Source: an uncultured Collinsella sp. (lineage in GTDB: Bacteria > Actinomycetota > Coriobacteriia > Coriobacteriales > Coriobacteriaceae). From it: a stretch of 8,825 nt of DNA. The translations under genes were made by a program, and so were the position numbers. Positions 1 through 6,812 of this stretch are shown in pieces; within the stretch, counting starts at the first letter, position 1; each line of letters opens with the position of its first letter. The notes under the pieces are model-generated. The model worked only from the letters and a program-made list of their open reading frames with translations, made no database searches and was not told where the DNA came from. Location of the stretch: the NCBI GenBank assembly GCA_902482615.1, contig CABTAA010000057.1, positions 1 through 8,825 of the forward strand, written 5' to 3'.

Positions 1-295
1 TGGTTTTTTCAAAGCTGCTGCAGTTGGGGCAATAGCCTTCGTGCTCAATGACATGGAACAGCTCGTTGCATTCGTCGCATTCAGCCATGCCGGGAATGAC
101 ATTTATCACAAGCTTTGTGTCCTTGAGCCATGTATCCCCAACGACGACGGGATATATATCCTCAACATACTTGGGGATGACCAGCGACAGCTCGCCTATA
201 TCGAGGACGATCTCCGCGACCTCCTTCATGTCGTTTTGCTCGGAAAAATCGGTGACGGTTTTGACCATTGAGCGGACAACTCCGATCTCGTGCAT
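1..295 (-). CDS. hypA: HypA, [NiFe] hydrogenase nickel chaperone (partial, C-terminus cut by window edge)
   Basis: HypA delivers nickel, with HypB, to the large subunit of [NiFe] hydrogenases in the cytoplasm. The 98 visible residues start MHEIGVVRSMV. The Met-His-Glu start is the family hallmark, His2 being a nickel ligand. A structural zinc site follows as two CxxC pairs, Cys73/Cys76 and Cys89/Cys92. HypA is usually about 115 residues, so only the last 15-20 are missing. The ATG lies nine bases after the stop of the iron-sulfur flavoprotein gene, so the two are probably co-transcribed. Only a weak purine stretch precedes the start, which suggests translational coupling. ATA codons occur three times, unlike the neighbouring genes. 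No hydrogenase subunit or hypB is in view; they may lie to the left. The family call is secure; the partner enzyme is unknown. Confidence 0.88.
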   Translation of the reverse strand, partial: MHEIGVVRSMVKTVTDFSEQNDMKEVAEIVLDIGELSLVIPKYVEDIYPVVVGDTWLKDTKLVINVIPGMAECDECNELFHVIEHEGYCPNCSSFEKT

Positions 296-304
296 AGCCG
301 CTGC

Positions 305-3085
305 TTACTTTCTTGCGATCTTCTTGGTGACGAGCTTTGCGACTGCCGCCGGAGCATTGCCGGCTGCGCCGAGAAGCGCCTTGAAGTACGGTGCTCCGAC
401 ATAGTCGGTGACCTTCTCAAGGTGGATGGCGCCGAACTTGCACTTGGTGGTGCAGATGCCGCAGCCGATGCACTTGTTGGGGTCGACGATCGAGGCGCCG
501 CAGCCCAGGCAACGGGCGGTCTCGGCGCGCACCTGCTCCTCGGTAAAGGTCTCAACATACTCGCTAAACGGCGCAGCCTTCTCGCGTTCGCGGTCCACAT
601 GCGCAACCTCGCGGCTCGCGTTGTCGTAGCTCTCGAGCACAACGTCGTCGCGGTCGAGCGCGGTGTAGCGGCGCTGATTGCGGCCGATGGTGAGCGTGGA
701 GCCCGGCTGCACAAAGCGATGGATGGACACCGCGGCCTCGTGGCCGGCGGCGATAGCGTCGATGGCAAAGCTGGGGCCGGTGTAGACGTCGCCGCCCACA
801 AAGATGTCGGACTCGGCGGTCTGATAGGTCTGGGGATCGGCAAGGGCACCCTGGCCGCGGCCGAGCTCCACCTTGGAGCCAGCCAGCAGGTCGCCCCACA
901 CAATGGACTGCCCGATCGACATGACGACACGATCGGCATCGACGCGACGCAGATCGTTCTCGTCGTACTCGGGCGCAAAACGGCCTTCGTCGTCAAAGAC
1001 ACGCGTGCAGCGCTTGAAGGTGATACCGCACACACGACCGGCCTCGTCCAAGTGAATCTCCTTGGGGCCCCAGCCACAGCTGATGTGAGCGCCGTCCTCA
1101 ACGGCCTCGCGACGCTCCTCCTCGCTGGCGGGCATCTGGGCCTCGCTCTCCAGGCAGAACATCTCAACATGCTCAGAGCCCAGACGGCAGGCGTTGCGGG
1201 CAACGTCGATGGCCACGTTGCCGCCGCCCACCACAATGGTGCGGCCGGGCAGCGCGTCGATCTTGCCACTGTTGACCTCGCGCAAAAAGTCGACGGCCAC
1301 GGCCACGTCCTCGGCATCCTCACCCGGAATACCGGCGAGGCGGCCGCCCTGGCAGCCAATGGCAACGTAGAAGGCCTTAAAGCCCTGCGCGCGCAGCTCG
1401 TCGAGCGTCACGTCTCGACCGACTTCCACGCCATAGCGGAACTCGGCACCCATCAGGCGAATGACCTCGACCTCGGCCTCGATAACATCCTTCTGCAGCT
1501 TAAAGCTGGGAATACCGTAGGTGAGCATGCCGCCCGGGTGCTCGTTCTTCTCGAATACGACGGGCTTGTAGCCCTTCTCGGCCAGATAGAAGGCACAGGA
1601 CAGGCCGGCCGGACCGGCACCGATAATGGCAATCTTCTGATCGAAGCCGCCAGCGCGCGTCGGCGTCACCACAGGTGGGACATAGCGGGTCGCGGCATCC
1701 AGATCGCGCTGGGCGATAAACTTCTTGACCTCGTCGATGGCCACGGCGGCGTCCACACGGCCGCGGGTGCAGGCATCCTCACAGCGGCGGTTGCACACAC
1801 GGCCGCAGATAGCGGGCAGCGGGTTCTCGCGCTTAATGAGTGCTAGGGCCTCGTCATAGCGACCCTGAGCCGCGAGCTTCAAATAGCCCTGAACGGCAAC
1901 GTGCGCTGGGCAGGCCGTCTTGCAGGGAGCGGTGCCGGACTCATGCGTCTCGATACGGTTGTCGTTGCGGTAGTTGGGCGACCACTTGGTGTGATCCCAT
2001 TTGGTGGCGTCGGGCAGCTCCTGGCGCGGATACTCGGGCACCTGTCCGCCGGCCTTTTTGCTGCAGAGCTTCTGGCCGAGCTTGGCGGCGCCGGCCGGGC
2101 ACACCTCAACGCAGCGACCGCAGGCAACGCACTTGTCCTTCTCGACCTTGGCGACATAGGCCGAGCGCGACAGGTTGGGCGTGTTGAACAGCTGAGAGGT
2201 GCGCAGGGCATAACACACGTTGACGTTGCAGTTGCAGATAGCGAAGATCTTGTTCTCGCCGTCGATATTGGTGATCTGGTGCACAAAGCCGTTGTCCTCG
2301 GCCTGGCGCAGGATGTCGTAGACCTCGTCGCGCGTCACGTAATGGCCGCGGTCGGTCTCAACCACATAGTCGGCCATATCGCCCACGGCAATGCACCAGT
2401 CGGCGGGGTCGTCGGCGCAGCCCTCACCCATCACGCGACGGCTCGCGCGGCAGCTGCAGGTGCTAGCGGCATATTTGCCATCGTATTTGTCGAGCCAGTG
2501 CTCGATATGCTCGATCGGCACCGAGGTGCTCGCGGCGTCGATGGCCTTCTCGACCGGAATGACGTGCATGCCGATGCCGGCGCCTCCGGGCGGCACCATC
2601 GGCGTGGCCTTGGACAGCGGTCCCTTGGACGCCTGCTCAAAGAACTTGGCATAGACCGGGTGCTCCTCGAGCTGGCTCACGCGCATGTTGAGGAACTCGG
2701 CGGAACCCGGTACCAGCATGGGCAGCACCCACTGCTTGGCGCGCTCGGGATTTTCCCAGTTGTACTCGAGCAGACCCGTGTAGCTCATGTCGTCGAGCAT
2801 CTTCTCAATCTGGGCCTCGGGCATGCCGGTGAGCTTGACCATCTCGGGCAGCGTGTAGGGACGACGCATCTTCATCTTGCAGAGCACCTCGGCCTGCTCA
2901 TCGGTCGCGGCCTCGGCAAACGACCAGTACTCGTAGCCCAGCAGCTCGTCGCGATGCAGCAGACGGTTAGTGCAGTGCTCGCACAGCTTGACGATTGCCT
3001 CGCGCGGATGTTCCGGCAGCGGCGGCACGAACTCCGAACCGATGTCGGGCTCGGTGTAGCTAATTCCCGGTCCATTGAGAATCAT
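305..3085 (-). CDS. Multidomain iron-sulfur flavoprotein, GltD-type NAD(P)/FAD oxidoreductase with two ferredoxin modules
   Basis: Probable cytoplasmic electron-transfer enzyme of 926 residues moving electrons between NAD(P)H, FAD and 4Fe-4S clusters. Residues 45-120 look like a small helical, winged-helix-like region. A Cys-rich stretch follows (Cys210, 212, 223, 231, 284, 286, 291). A ferredoxin motif is at Cys319/322/325/329. A GltD-type N-terminal cluster domain has Cys388, 392, 427, 431, 435, 439. The FAD motif GAGPAG is at 489-494, a second nucleotide motif GGGNVA at 620-625, and a GD...G FAD motif at 765-770. A last ferredoxin has Cys859/862/872/875/878/882. The open frame extends upstream, but the ATG at 3085 has a good AGAAGGGA ribosome site and starts the conserved-looking sequence. 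GltD is about 470 residues, so this is a fused form. No glutamate synthase large subunit is nearby, so glutamate synthesis is unlikely. hypA follows directly. Substrate unknown. Confidence 0.82.
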   Translation of the reverse strand: MILNGPGISYTEPDIGSEFVPPLPEHPREAIVKLCEHCTNRLLHRDELLGYEYWSFAEAATDEQAEVLCKMKMRRPYTLPEMVKLTGMPEAQIEKMLDDMSYTGLLEYNWENPERAKQWVLPMLVPGSAEFLNMRVSQLEEHPVYAKFFEQASKGPLSKATPMVPPGGAGIGMHVIPVEKAIDAASTSVPIEHIEHWLDKYDGKYAASTCSCRASRRVMGEGCADDPADWCIAVGDMADYVVETDRGHYVTRDEVYDILRQAEDNGFVHQITNIDGENKIFAICNCNVNVCYALRTSQLFNTPNLSRSAYVAKVEKDKCVACGRCVEVCPAGAAKLGQKLCSKKAGGQVPEYPRQELPDATKWDHTKWSPNYRNDNRIETHESGTAPCKTACPAHVAVQGYLKLAAQGRYDEALALIKRENPLPAICGRVCNRRCEDACTRGRVDAAVAIDEVKKFIAQRDLDAATRYVPPVVTPTRAGGFDQKIAIIGAGPAGLSCAFYLAEKGYKPVVFEKNEHPGGMLTYGIPSFKLQKDVIEAEVEVIRLMGAEFRYGVEVGRDVTLDELRAQGFKAFYVAIGCQGGRLAGIPGEDAEDVAVAVDFLREVNSGKIDALPGRTIVVGGGNVAIDVARNACRLGSEHVEMFCLESEAQMPASEEERREAVEDGAHISCGWGPKEIHLDEAGRVCGITFKRCTRVFDDEGRFAPEYDENDLRRVDADRVVMSIGQSIVWGDLLAGSKVELGRGQGALADPQTYQTAESDIFVGGDVYTGPSFAIDAIAAGHEAAVSIHRFVQPGSTLTIGRNQRRYTALDRDDVVLESYDNASREVAHVDREREKAAPFSEYVETFTEEQVRAETARCLGCGASIVDPNKCIGCGICTTKCKFGAIHLEKVTDYVGAPYFKALLGAAGNAPAAVAKLVTKKIARK

Positions 3086-3178
3086 GGTTGTCCCTTCTCT
3101 TGCCGCAGTCCGACGAGGCCGCAGCACCCCTCTTTTTTGCAGGCCGGACATGCCCCCATGCCGTTCACCCGCCATTAG

Positions 3179-3193
3179 TTGACATTGTGTCAA
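3179..3193. promoter_or_regulatory. Candidate TetR operator 1 (perfect palindrome)
   Basis: TTGACA-TTG-TGTCAA is a perfect inverted repeat with 6-bp arms and a 3-bp centre. It shares layout and the TTGAC/GTCAA half-sites with a second palindrome 23 bp away (centre to centre). It lies between the divergent flavoprotein and tetR genes, at the likely transcription start of the flavoprotein gene. Binding by the adjacent TetR protein is inferred from position and symmetry. Confidence 0.6.
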
Positions 3194-3195
3194 AA

Positions 3196-3226
3196 ATAGT
3201 ATTGACGAACCGTCAACAATATTCAA
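3196..3226 (-). promoter_or_regulatory. Possible promoter of the flavoprotein-hypA unit
   Basis: On the minus strand TTGAAT (3226-3221) and TACTAT (3201-3196) could be -35 and -10 boxes, although the 19-bp spacer is longer than ideal. Operator 2 fills the spacer and operator 1 would cover the start site near 3189, a typical repression layout. The leader would be about 100 bases. The call rests on weak matches. Confidence 0.3.
3202..3216. promoter_or_regulatory. Candidate TetR operator 2 (perfect palindrome)
   Basis: TTGACG-AAC-CGTCAA is a perfect inverted repeat with 6-bp arms and a 3-bp centre. The half-sites match those of operator 1 in five of six bases while the centres differ, as expected for two sites read by one dimeric regulator. 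The 23-bp centre-to-centre distance is close to two helical turns, so two dimers could sit on nearly the same face of the DNA. Confidence 0.6.
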
Positions 3227-3245
3227 GACTGTTAGGCGAACGGTC
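3227..3245. promoter_or_regulatory. Degenerate 19-bp dyad, possible third regulator site
   Basis: The sequence reads GAC-x-GTT-x-G-x-C-x-AAC-x-GTC, symmetric about position 3236 at most positions. It lies 31 bp before the tetR start and so would fall in its promoter or leader. It does not share the exact TTGAC-n5-GTCAA layout of the two perfect sites. It may be a weaker autoregulatory site or chance. Confidence 0.3.
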
Positions 3246-3275
3246 AGGCAAAAGAGGATGAAAGGCGGCAAAAAC

Positions 3276-3938
3276 ATGGGCAACAACACAGCAGGTACCT
3301 CTGTAGTCAATGCCGTCCCCGCATCCGATAGCGCGGCAAAGCGCCTGACGGGCGACGAACGCCGTCGCGAGATCCTCGATGCCGTGCGCACCGTAAGCTC
3401 CGAGCTGGGCGTATCCCACCTATCGGTATCGGCCGTGACCAAGCGAGCCGGCTGCACGCGCTCGCTGTTCTACCACTACTTTGCCGATATGGACGCCGCC
3501 GTCACCGCTGTTATGGACGAGGCGATCGACGGCTTTATCTCCGAACTCGAGCAGTGGAACGCCGGCCGCACCGTCGGCGATATCGAGGGCGCGCTCGACA
3601 CCGTCACCCCGCTCTTTAAGCGTCTGGTCGCCAGCGGCCACGAACTGCCGAGTACGCTCACCTCGAGCAGCGGCGCGCTCTACGGCGGCTTTTTGCACAA
3701 CGTGGTCCAGCGTGTGGCGCAGTATATCTGCGACACCACCGTGGTGGATTTTGTCGCCCACCACGAGCTGCGCATCGACCATGTCTACGAGACGTTCTAC
3801 ACCCTCATCATGGGTCTTTTGATGTATATCCGCACGCACCCCGATGTGCCCGACGAGACGGTCAAGGAAATCATCGCCTCGACACTCCACATCGAGGGCT
3901 ATACCGCCAAGTATCCGGAGCGCAAGCCCCAGAACTGA
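3276..3938 (+). CDS. TetR/AcrR-family transcriptional regulator
   Basis: A DNA-binding, ligand-responsive repressor of 220 residues, within the usual 190-230 range. The TetR helix-turn-helix lies around residues 30-70, running from DERRREILDAV through VSAVTKRAGCTRSLFYHYF, the classic pattern ending in a Tyr/Phe-rich recognition helix. The rest is the helical ligand-binding and dimer domain, typically variable, with no recognisable ligand. An in-frame ATG exists at 3258, but its AGAGG abuts the codon with no spacing; the ATG at 3276 follows AAAGGCGG at a workable distance and is preferred. The gene is divergent from the flavoprotein gene, with twin palindromes between, and is followed after 63 bases by the membrane-protein gene. 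It most likely regulates one or both units and itself. Confidence 0.9.
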   Translation: MGNNTAGTSVVNAVPASDSAAKRLTGDERRREILDAVRTVSSELGVSHLSVSAVTKRAGCTRSLFYHYFADMDAAVTAVMDEAIDGFISELEQWNAGRTVGDIEGALDTVTPLFKRLVASGHELPSTLTSSSGALYGGFLHNVVQRVAQYICDTTVVDFVAHHELRIDHVYETFYTLIMGLLMYIRTHPDVPDETVKEIIASTLHIEGYTAKYPERKPQN

Positions 3939-3955
3939 CAACATTTGGCCAAACT

Positions 3956-3983
3956 GCCCGCGATCAGAAGAGGGGCCGCGGGC
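3956..3983. repeat. Short inverted repeat in tetR-membrane protein gap
   Basis: GCCCGCG (3956-3962) and CGCGGGC (3977-3983) are perfect 7-bp arms around a 14-base loop. The hairpin ends about five bases before the AAAGGAG ribosome site of the next gene. It has no T-tract, so it is unlikely to be a terminator. It could tune translation or mRNA stability between the two genes. Confidence 0.45.
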
Positions 3984-4001
3984 GTGTGAAAGGAGAGCAG
4001 C

Positions 4002-5009
4002 ATGCTGTTCGATGTTTGGGGTAGCGATACCCTTATCCACTGGGCCGGCTGGGCCATGGTCTTTATCGGCCTGATCGTGCTCAACGAGGTCGGCCGCCGC
4101 ACCAAGCTGGGCGCGGCAATCATCTTTGGCGTGGCTCCGCTGGCCATGACCATCTACTGTGTCGCCATCGCCGTCGGTGTTTCGCAGGGTGCCGAGTGGG
4201 CGCTCACCAACCCCACCCATGTGTACCAGAACAGCTGGTTCCACTACGCCAAGGTATACGCGGCGCTGGCCGGTTGCTGGGGCTTCATTGCCATTAAGTA
4301 CCAGTGGGGAAAGATCGGCAAGGCGCATTGGTTCCGCGCGTGGCCGTTTGTGATCGTCGCCATCAACATCATGATCGCCGTCGTGTCCGACTTCGAGAGC
4401 GCCTATCACTTCTTTGTCCTGGGCGAGTCCACCTGGGTCACCTCCGAAGGTGCTACGCAGCTGGCCGGCTGGAACAACGTGTTCAACGGCATCGCCGGTA
4501 TCATCAACATCTTCTGCATGACCGGTTGGTGGAGCGTCTACGCCTCCGAGGATCAGACCGACATGCTGTGGCCCGACATGACCTGGGTCTACATCATCGC
4601 CTACGATATCTGGAACTTCTGCTACACCTACAACTGCCTGCCCACCCACTCCTGGTTCTGCGGCTTTGCGCTGCTGCTGGCGCCCACCGTCGCCGCCTTT
4701 ATCTGGAACAAGGGCGGCTGGATCCAGAACCGCGCCTTTACGCTGGCTATTTGGTGCATGTTTGCCCAGGTATTCCCCTACTTCCAGGAGGAGTCCATCT
4801 TTGTGACCCACTCCACGCTCGACCCCGGCGCCGCTACCGCGGTCTCGATCGCCGCACTGATCGCCAACGTCGCCGCGATCATCTACATCGCCTACCGCGC
4901 CAAAAAGCTCGGCCGCAATCCCTACAAGCAGGATGTCTTTGAGGGCACCAGCGATTGGGAGAAGGCTACCGCTCGCCGCGCCAAGGTGGATTACGCACAC
5001 GCCGAGTAA
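4002..5009 (+). CDS. Polytopic Trp-rich membrane protein, probably DUF5692 family
   Basis: A 335-residue integral membrane protein of unknown function. Hydrophobic segments lie near residues 10-28, 36-58, 80-99, 112-128, 156-173, 193-212, 217-235, 243-262 and 277-298, giving eight or nine membrane spans. The charged C-terminal tail (299-335) is probably cytoplasmic. Tryptophan is strikingly frequent, 21 of 335 residues, many at span ends, including a WW pair at 176-177. There is no signal peptide and no known transporter or cytochrome motif. AAAGGAG seven bases before the ATG is a strong ribosome site. It follows tetR by 63 bases in the same direction and ends before a strong terminator, so the two probably form one unit. 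The DUF5692 assignment is from recall of sequence character; transport or a membrane redox partnership is conjecture. Confidence 0.75.
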   Translation: MLFDVWGSDTLIHWAGWAMVFIGLIVLNEVGRRTKLGAAIIFGVAPLAMTIYCVAIAVGVSQGAEWALTNPTHVYQNSWFHYAKVYAALAGCWGFIAIKYQWGKIGKAHWFRAWPFVIVAINIMIAVVSDFESAYHFFVLGESTWVTSEGATQLAGWNNVFNGIAGIINIFCMTGWWSVYASEDQTDMLWPDMTWVYIIAYDIWNFCYTYNCLPTHSWFCGFALLLAPTVAAFIWNKGGWIQNRAFTLAIWCMFAQVFPYFQEESIFVTHSTLDPGAATAVSIAALIANVAAIIYIAYRAKKLGRNPYKQDVFEGTSDWEKATARRAKVDYAHAE

Positions 5010-5080
5010 CGCGCCTGGCGCAGACATCGCTTGAGCACGAAGCAGCATAGCCGGCTCCGCGCAACTCAACGCATTGTAGA

Positions 5081-5120
5081 GCCCCCGGAATGTGATTCGT
5101 TCGCGTTCCGGGGGCCTTTT
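5081..5120 (+). terminator. Rho-independent terminator after the membrane-protein gene
   Basis: GCCCCCGGAA (5081-5090) pairs perfectly with TTCCGGGGGC (5106-5115) around a 15-base loop, followed by CTTTT. It lies 71 bases after the stop codon at 5009 and closes the tetR-membrane protein unit. The next gene starts 122 bases further on. Confidence 0.85.
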
Positions 5121-5242
5121 GCCGCCGCGAGGATGCGGCCGAACGATGCGCTCGAGTTAAATCGGATCTTATATTTCGCACGCGCTTTATATGGCTCCAT
5201 TTTTGGGTACAGTGTTGTCCCGATATTGAGCTTGGGGGATAT

Positions 5243-6739
5243 ATGAAAGATGAGACGATGGGCCAAGAGGATGCGGCCCAAGATGCAGAAGCTTGCGCTG
5301 AGGCCTTGGAGAGCTTAGACCGGATTTCACTCGATGAGATTGCGTTTGACGATTCGGGCGTTGATGTGCAGGATGAGCCGGAAACCGAGGCGCAATCCGA
5401 TGATCAGGATGCAGGCGACGTTGAGCCTGCCGAGGATGAGGCAGATCACGAAGACACCGAAAGCGAGGCCGGCAACCAGCCCGAATCCGACACGGGCGAG
5501 GAAACCGTCTTGCTCGACAGCTTACCGGCCGAGGATTCGCTGACCCGCGAGCTTCCTGGCCTGGGTTCCGCACCAGCCGTGGACGAGACCATCGCCATGG
5601 GCGATATTCCCCTACCATCCGTTCCCTCGGCACGCGAGGCCGAGGTTCGCCATCGCAAGATGTCGCCCAAGCGCCGCAACCTGATGGTTGCCGGCGTTGT
5701 GGCCGTCGCGCTCGTCGCCGGCGGCGCAGGCTATGCTGCCTGGAACGGATATCAGCAAGAGCAGGCTGCCACTGTCGCCGCCAATGCCCACACGATGATG
5801 TCAGTGCAGATTGGCGTGCAGGCCGCGGGCCTCGACTGTTCCACCGGCTCAAAGATCCCCGTGCAGGTGAGTGGCCAGGACTCCGACGGCTCTTCTGTGA
5901 GCGAAACACTCTACGTTGACGAGCACGGCCGCGGCATCAAACTGCTGCCCGGCGATTACACGCTCTCCATCGCTGCCTCCCCCATCGCGGCTGACGGCAC
6001 CATCTATACCGTCCCGACCACCAAGACGCAGGTCACCGTTAAGAGCGATGGACAGGATTTAAGTGCCCAGGCCACCTTTAAGCTCAAAGTGCCTTCGGCC
6101 GACACGGTGACTGACGACCAGATCGATGCCGCCGCCAAGTATGCCGAGGAGGGCGGTGCGAGCTCCGCTGCGGCTGCCAAAGTGCTCCAGCAGGCAGCAA
6201 CCGCGCGGCGCGACGCCGCCGTCAATGCCGTGAGCGCGCAAAAGGCACAGGCGTCCCGTGATGCTGACGCTCGCCACAAGGCAACCGACCTCTACCAGCT
6301 CGATATTCCCGTCGAGTGGTACGGCAAGGTCGCAACTTGGCAAAACGGAAGCACGCTATGCATCTATCTGGGCGACGACGCCAATACGCCGCTCGTGACG
6401 CTCGTTGCGGTGCGCGAGGGCGAGAGCTTTACGCCCGATGAGGGCGATACGGTTTTGGGTGCGGCCAATCTGGGCAACGGTTATACCGTCTATGCCAGCG
6501 GCCCCGTCTATCCGTACGTGGTGCCCCAGACTATCAACGGGCGCACCCAGAATCCCGTGTCGACCTACCCCATGGACACGGCTATTGAGCTTGTCGAGCT
6601 GACGACCGGCAACCGCTATACGTATAGCCAGATCAAGAACGACCTGATTGGCAAAGACGGCAACGCAGACGCCGCCACCAAACTCGAGACCGACTACCTC
6701 GCCCAGATTCTCCTGCCGAGCATCAAAGCCCAGGACTAG
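5243..6739 (+). CDS. Single-pass membrane protein with acidic N-terminal tail, function unknown
   Basis: I do not recognise this 498-residue protein. Residues 1-135 are very rich in Asp and Glu with few hydrophobics, predicted disordered and cytoplasmic. A basic patch (137-145, containing SPKRR) precedes one membrane span at about 146-167, so the orientation is probably N-inside. Residues 185-285 look like a small beta-rich domain; GIKLLPGDYTLSI at 231-243 resembles the carboxypeptidase-regulatory or prealbumin-like beta folds of surface proteins. An Ala-rich charged helix (about 290-348) may be a coiled coil. A C-terminal domain (350-498) follows, with no motif I know. The ATG is preceded by GGGGGA at fair spacing. 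The upstream terminator implies its own promoter, but I found no convincing boxes. A role in sensing or envelope structure is a guess. Confidence 0.82.
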   Translation: MKDETMGQEDAAQDAEACAEALESLDRISLDEIAFDDSGVDVQDEPETEAQSDDQDAGDVEPAEDEADHEDTESEAGNQPESDTGEETVLLDSLPAEDSLTRELPGLGSAPAVDETIAMGDIPLPSVPSAREAEVRHRKMSPKRRNLMVAGVVAVALVAGGAGYAAWNGYQQEQAATVAANAHTMMSVQIGVQAAGLDCSTGSKIPVQVSGQDSDGSSVSETLYVDEHGRGIKLLPGDYTLSIAASPIAADGTIYTVPTTKTQVTVKSDGQDLSAQATFKLKVPSADTVTDDQIDAAAKYAEEGGASSAAAAKVLQQAATARRDAAVNAVSAQKAQASRDADARHKATDLYQLDIPVEWYGKVATWQNGSTLCIYLGDDANTPLVTLVAVREGESFTPDEGDTVLGAANLGNGYTVYASGPVYPYVVPQTINGRTQNPVSTYPMDTAIELVELTTGNRYTYSQIKNDLIGKDGNADAATKLETDYLAQILLPSIKAQD

Positions 6740-6812
6740 CCTGGCACAGCAAGGTGCTCCCCAACCGTGATGAAGGAGCCAGGAGGTCCTGACCCCACAG
6801 GCCCATAGATGA

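Noticed and set aside
305..3085. Glutamate synthase small subunit (gltD)
   Set aside because: The core is GltD-like, but the protein is about twice the usual length with two ferredoxin modules, and there is no large subunit next to it.
290..3178. Two long plus-strand open frames (518 and 425 codons) antisense to the flavoprotein gene
   Set aside because: They are shadows caused by GC-rich third positions in the minus-strand gene. Their translations are low-complexity and lack motifs, whereas the minus frame has intact Cys clusters and nucleotide-binding motifs.
3086..3457. N-terminal extension of the flavoprotein frame up to 3457
   Set aside because: It would run through the operator region and overlap the start of the divergent tetR. 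The ATG at 3085 has a good ribosome site and begins the ordered sequence.
3420..5069. 549-codon minus-strand frame opposite tetR and the membrane-protein gene
   Set aside because: It lies antisense to two well-supported genes, including a clear helix-turn-helix, and has no recognisable domain; a composition shadow.
5121..5242. Promoter boxes for the acidic membrane protein (TTTATA at 5186, TACAGT at 5208)
   Set aside because: Both matches are weak and the -35 candidate is poor; a promoter is likely here but cannot be placed by eye.
6740..6812. Terminator between the convergent genes
   Set aside because: Short complementary pieces exist (CCTGGC/GCCAGG and CAGGA-GG-TCCTG), but there is no T-tract and the arms are too short or too far apart to support a call.
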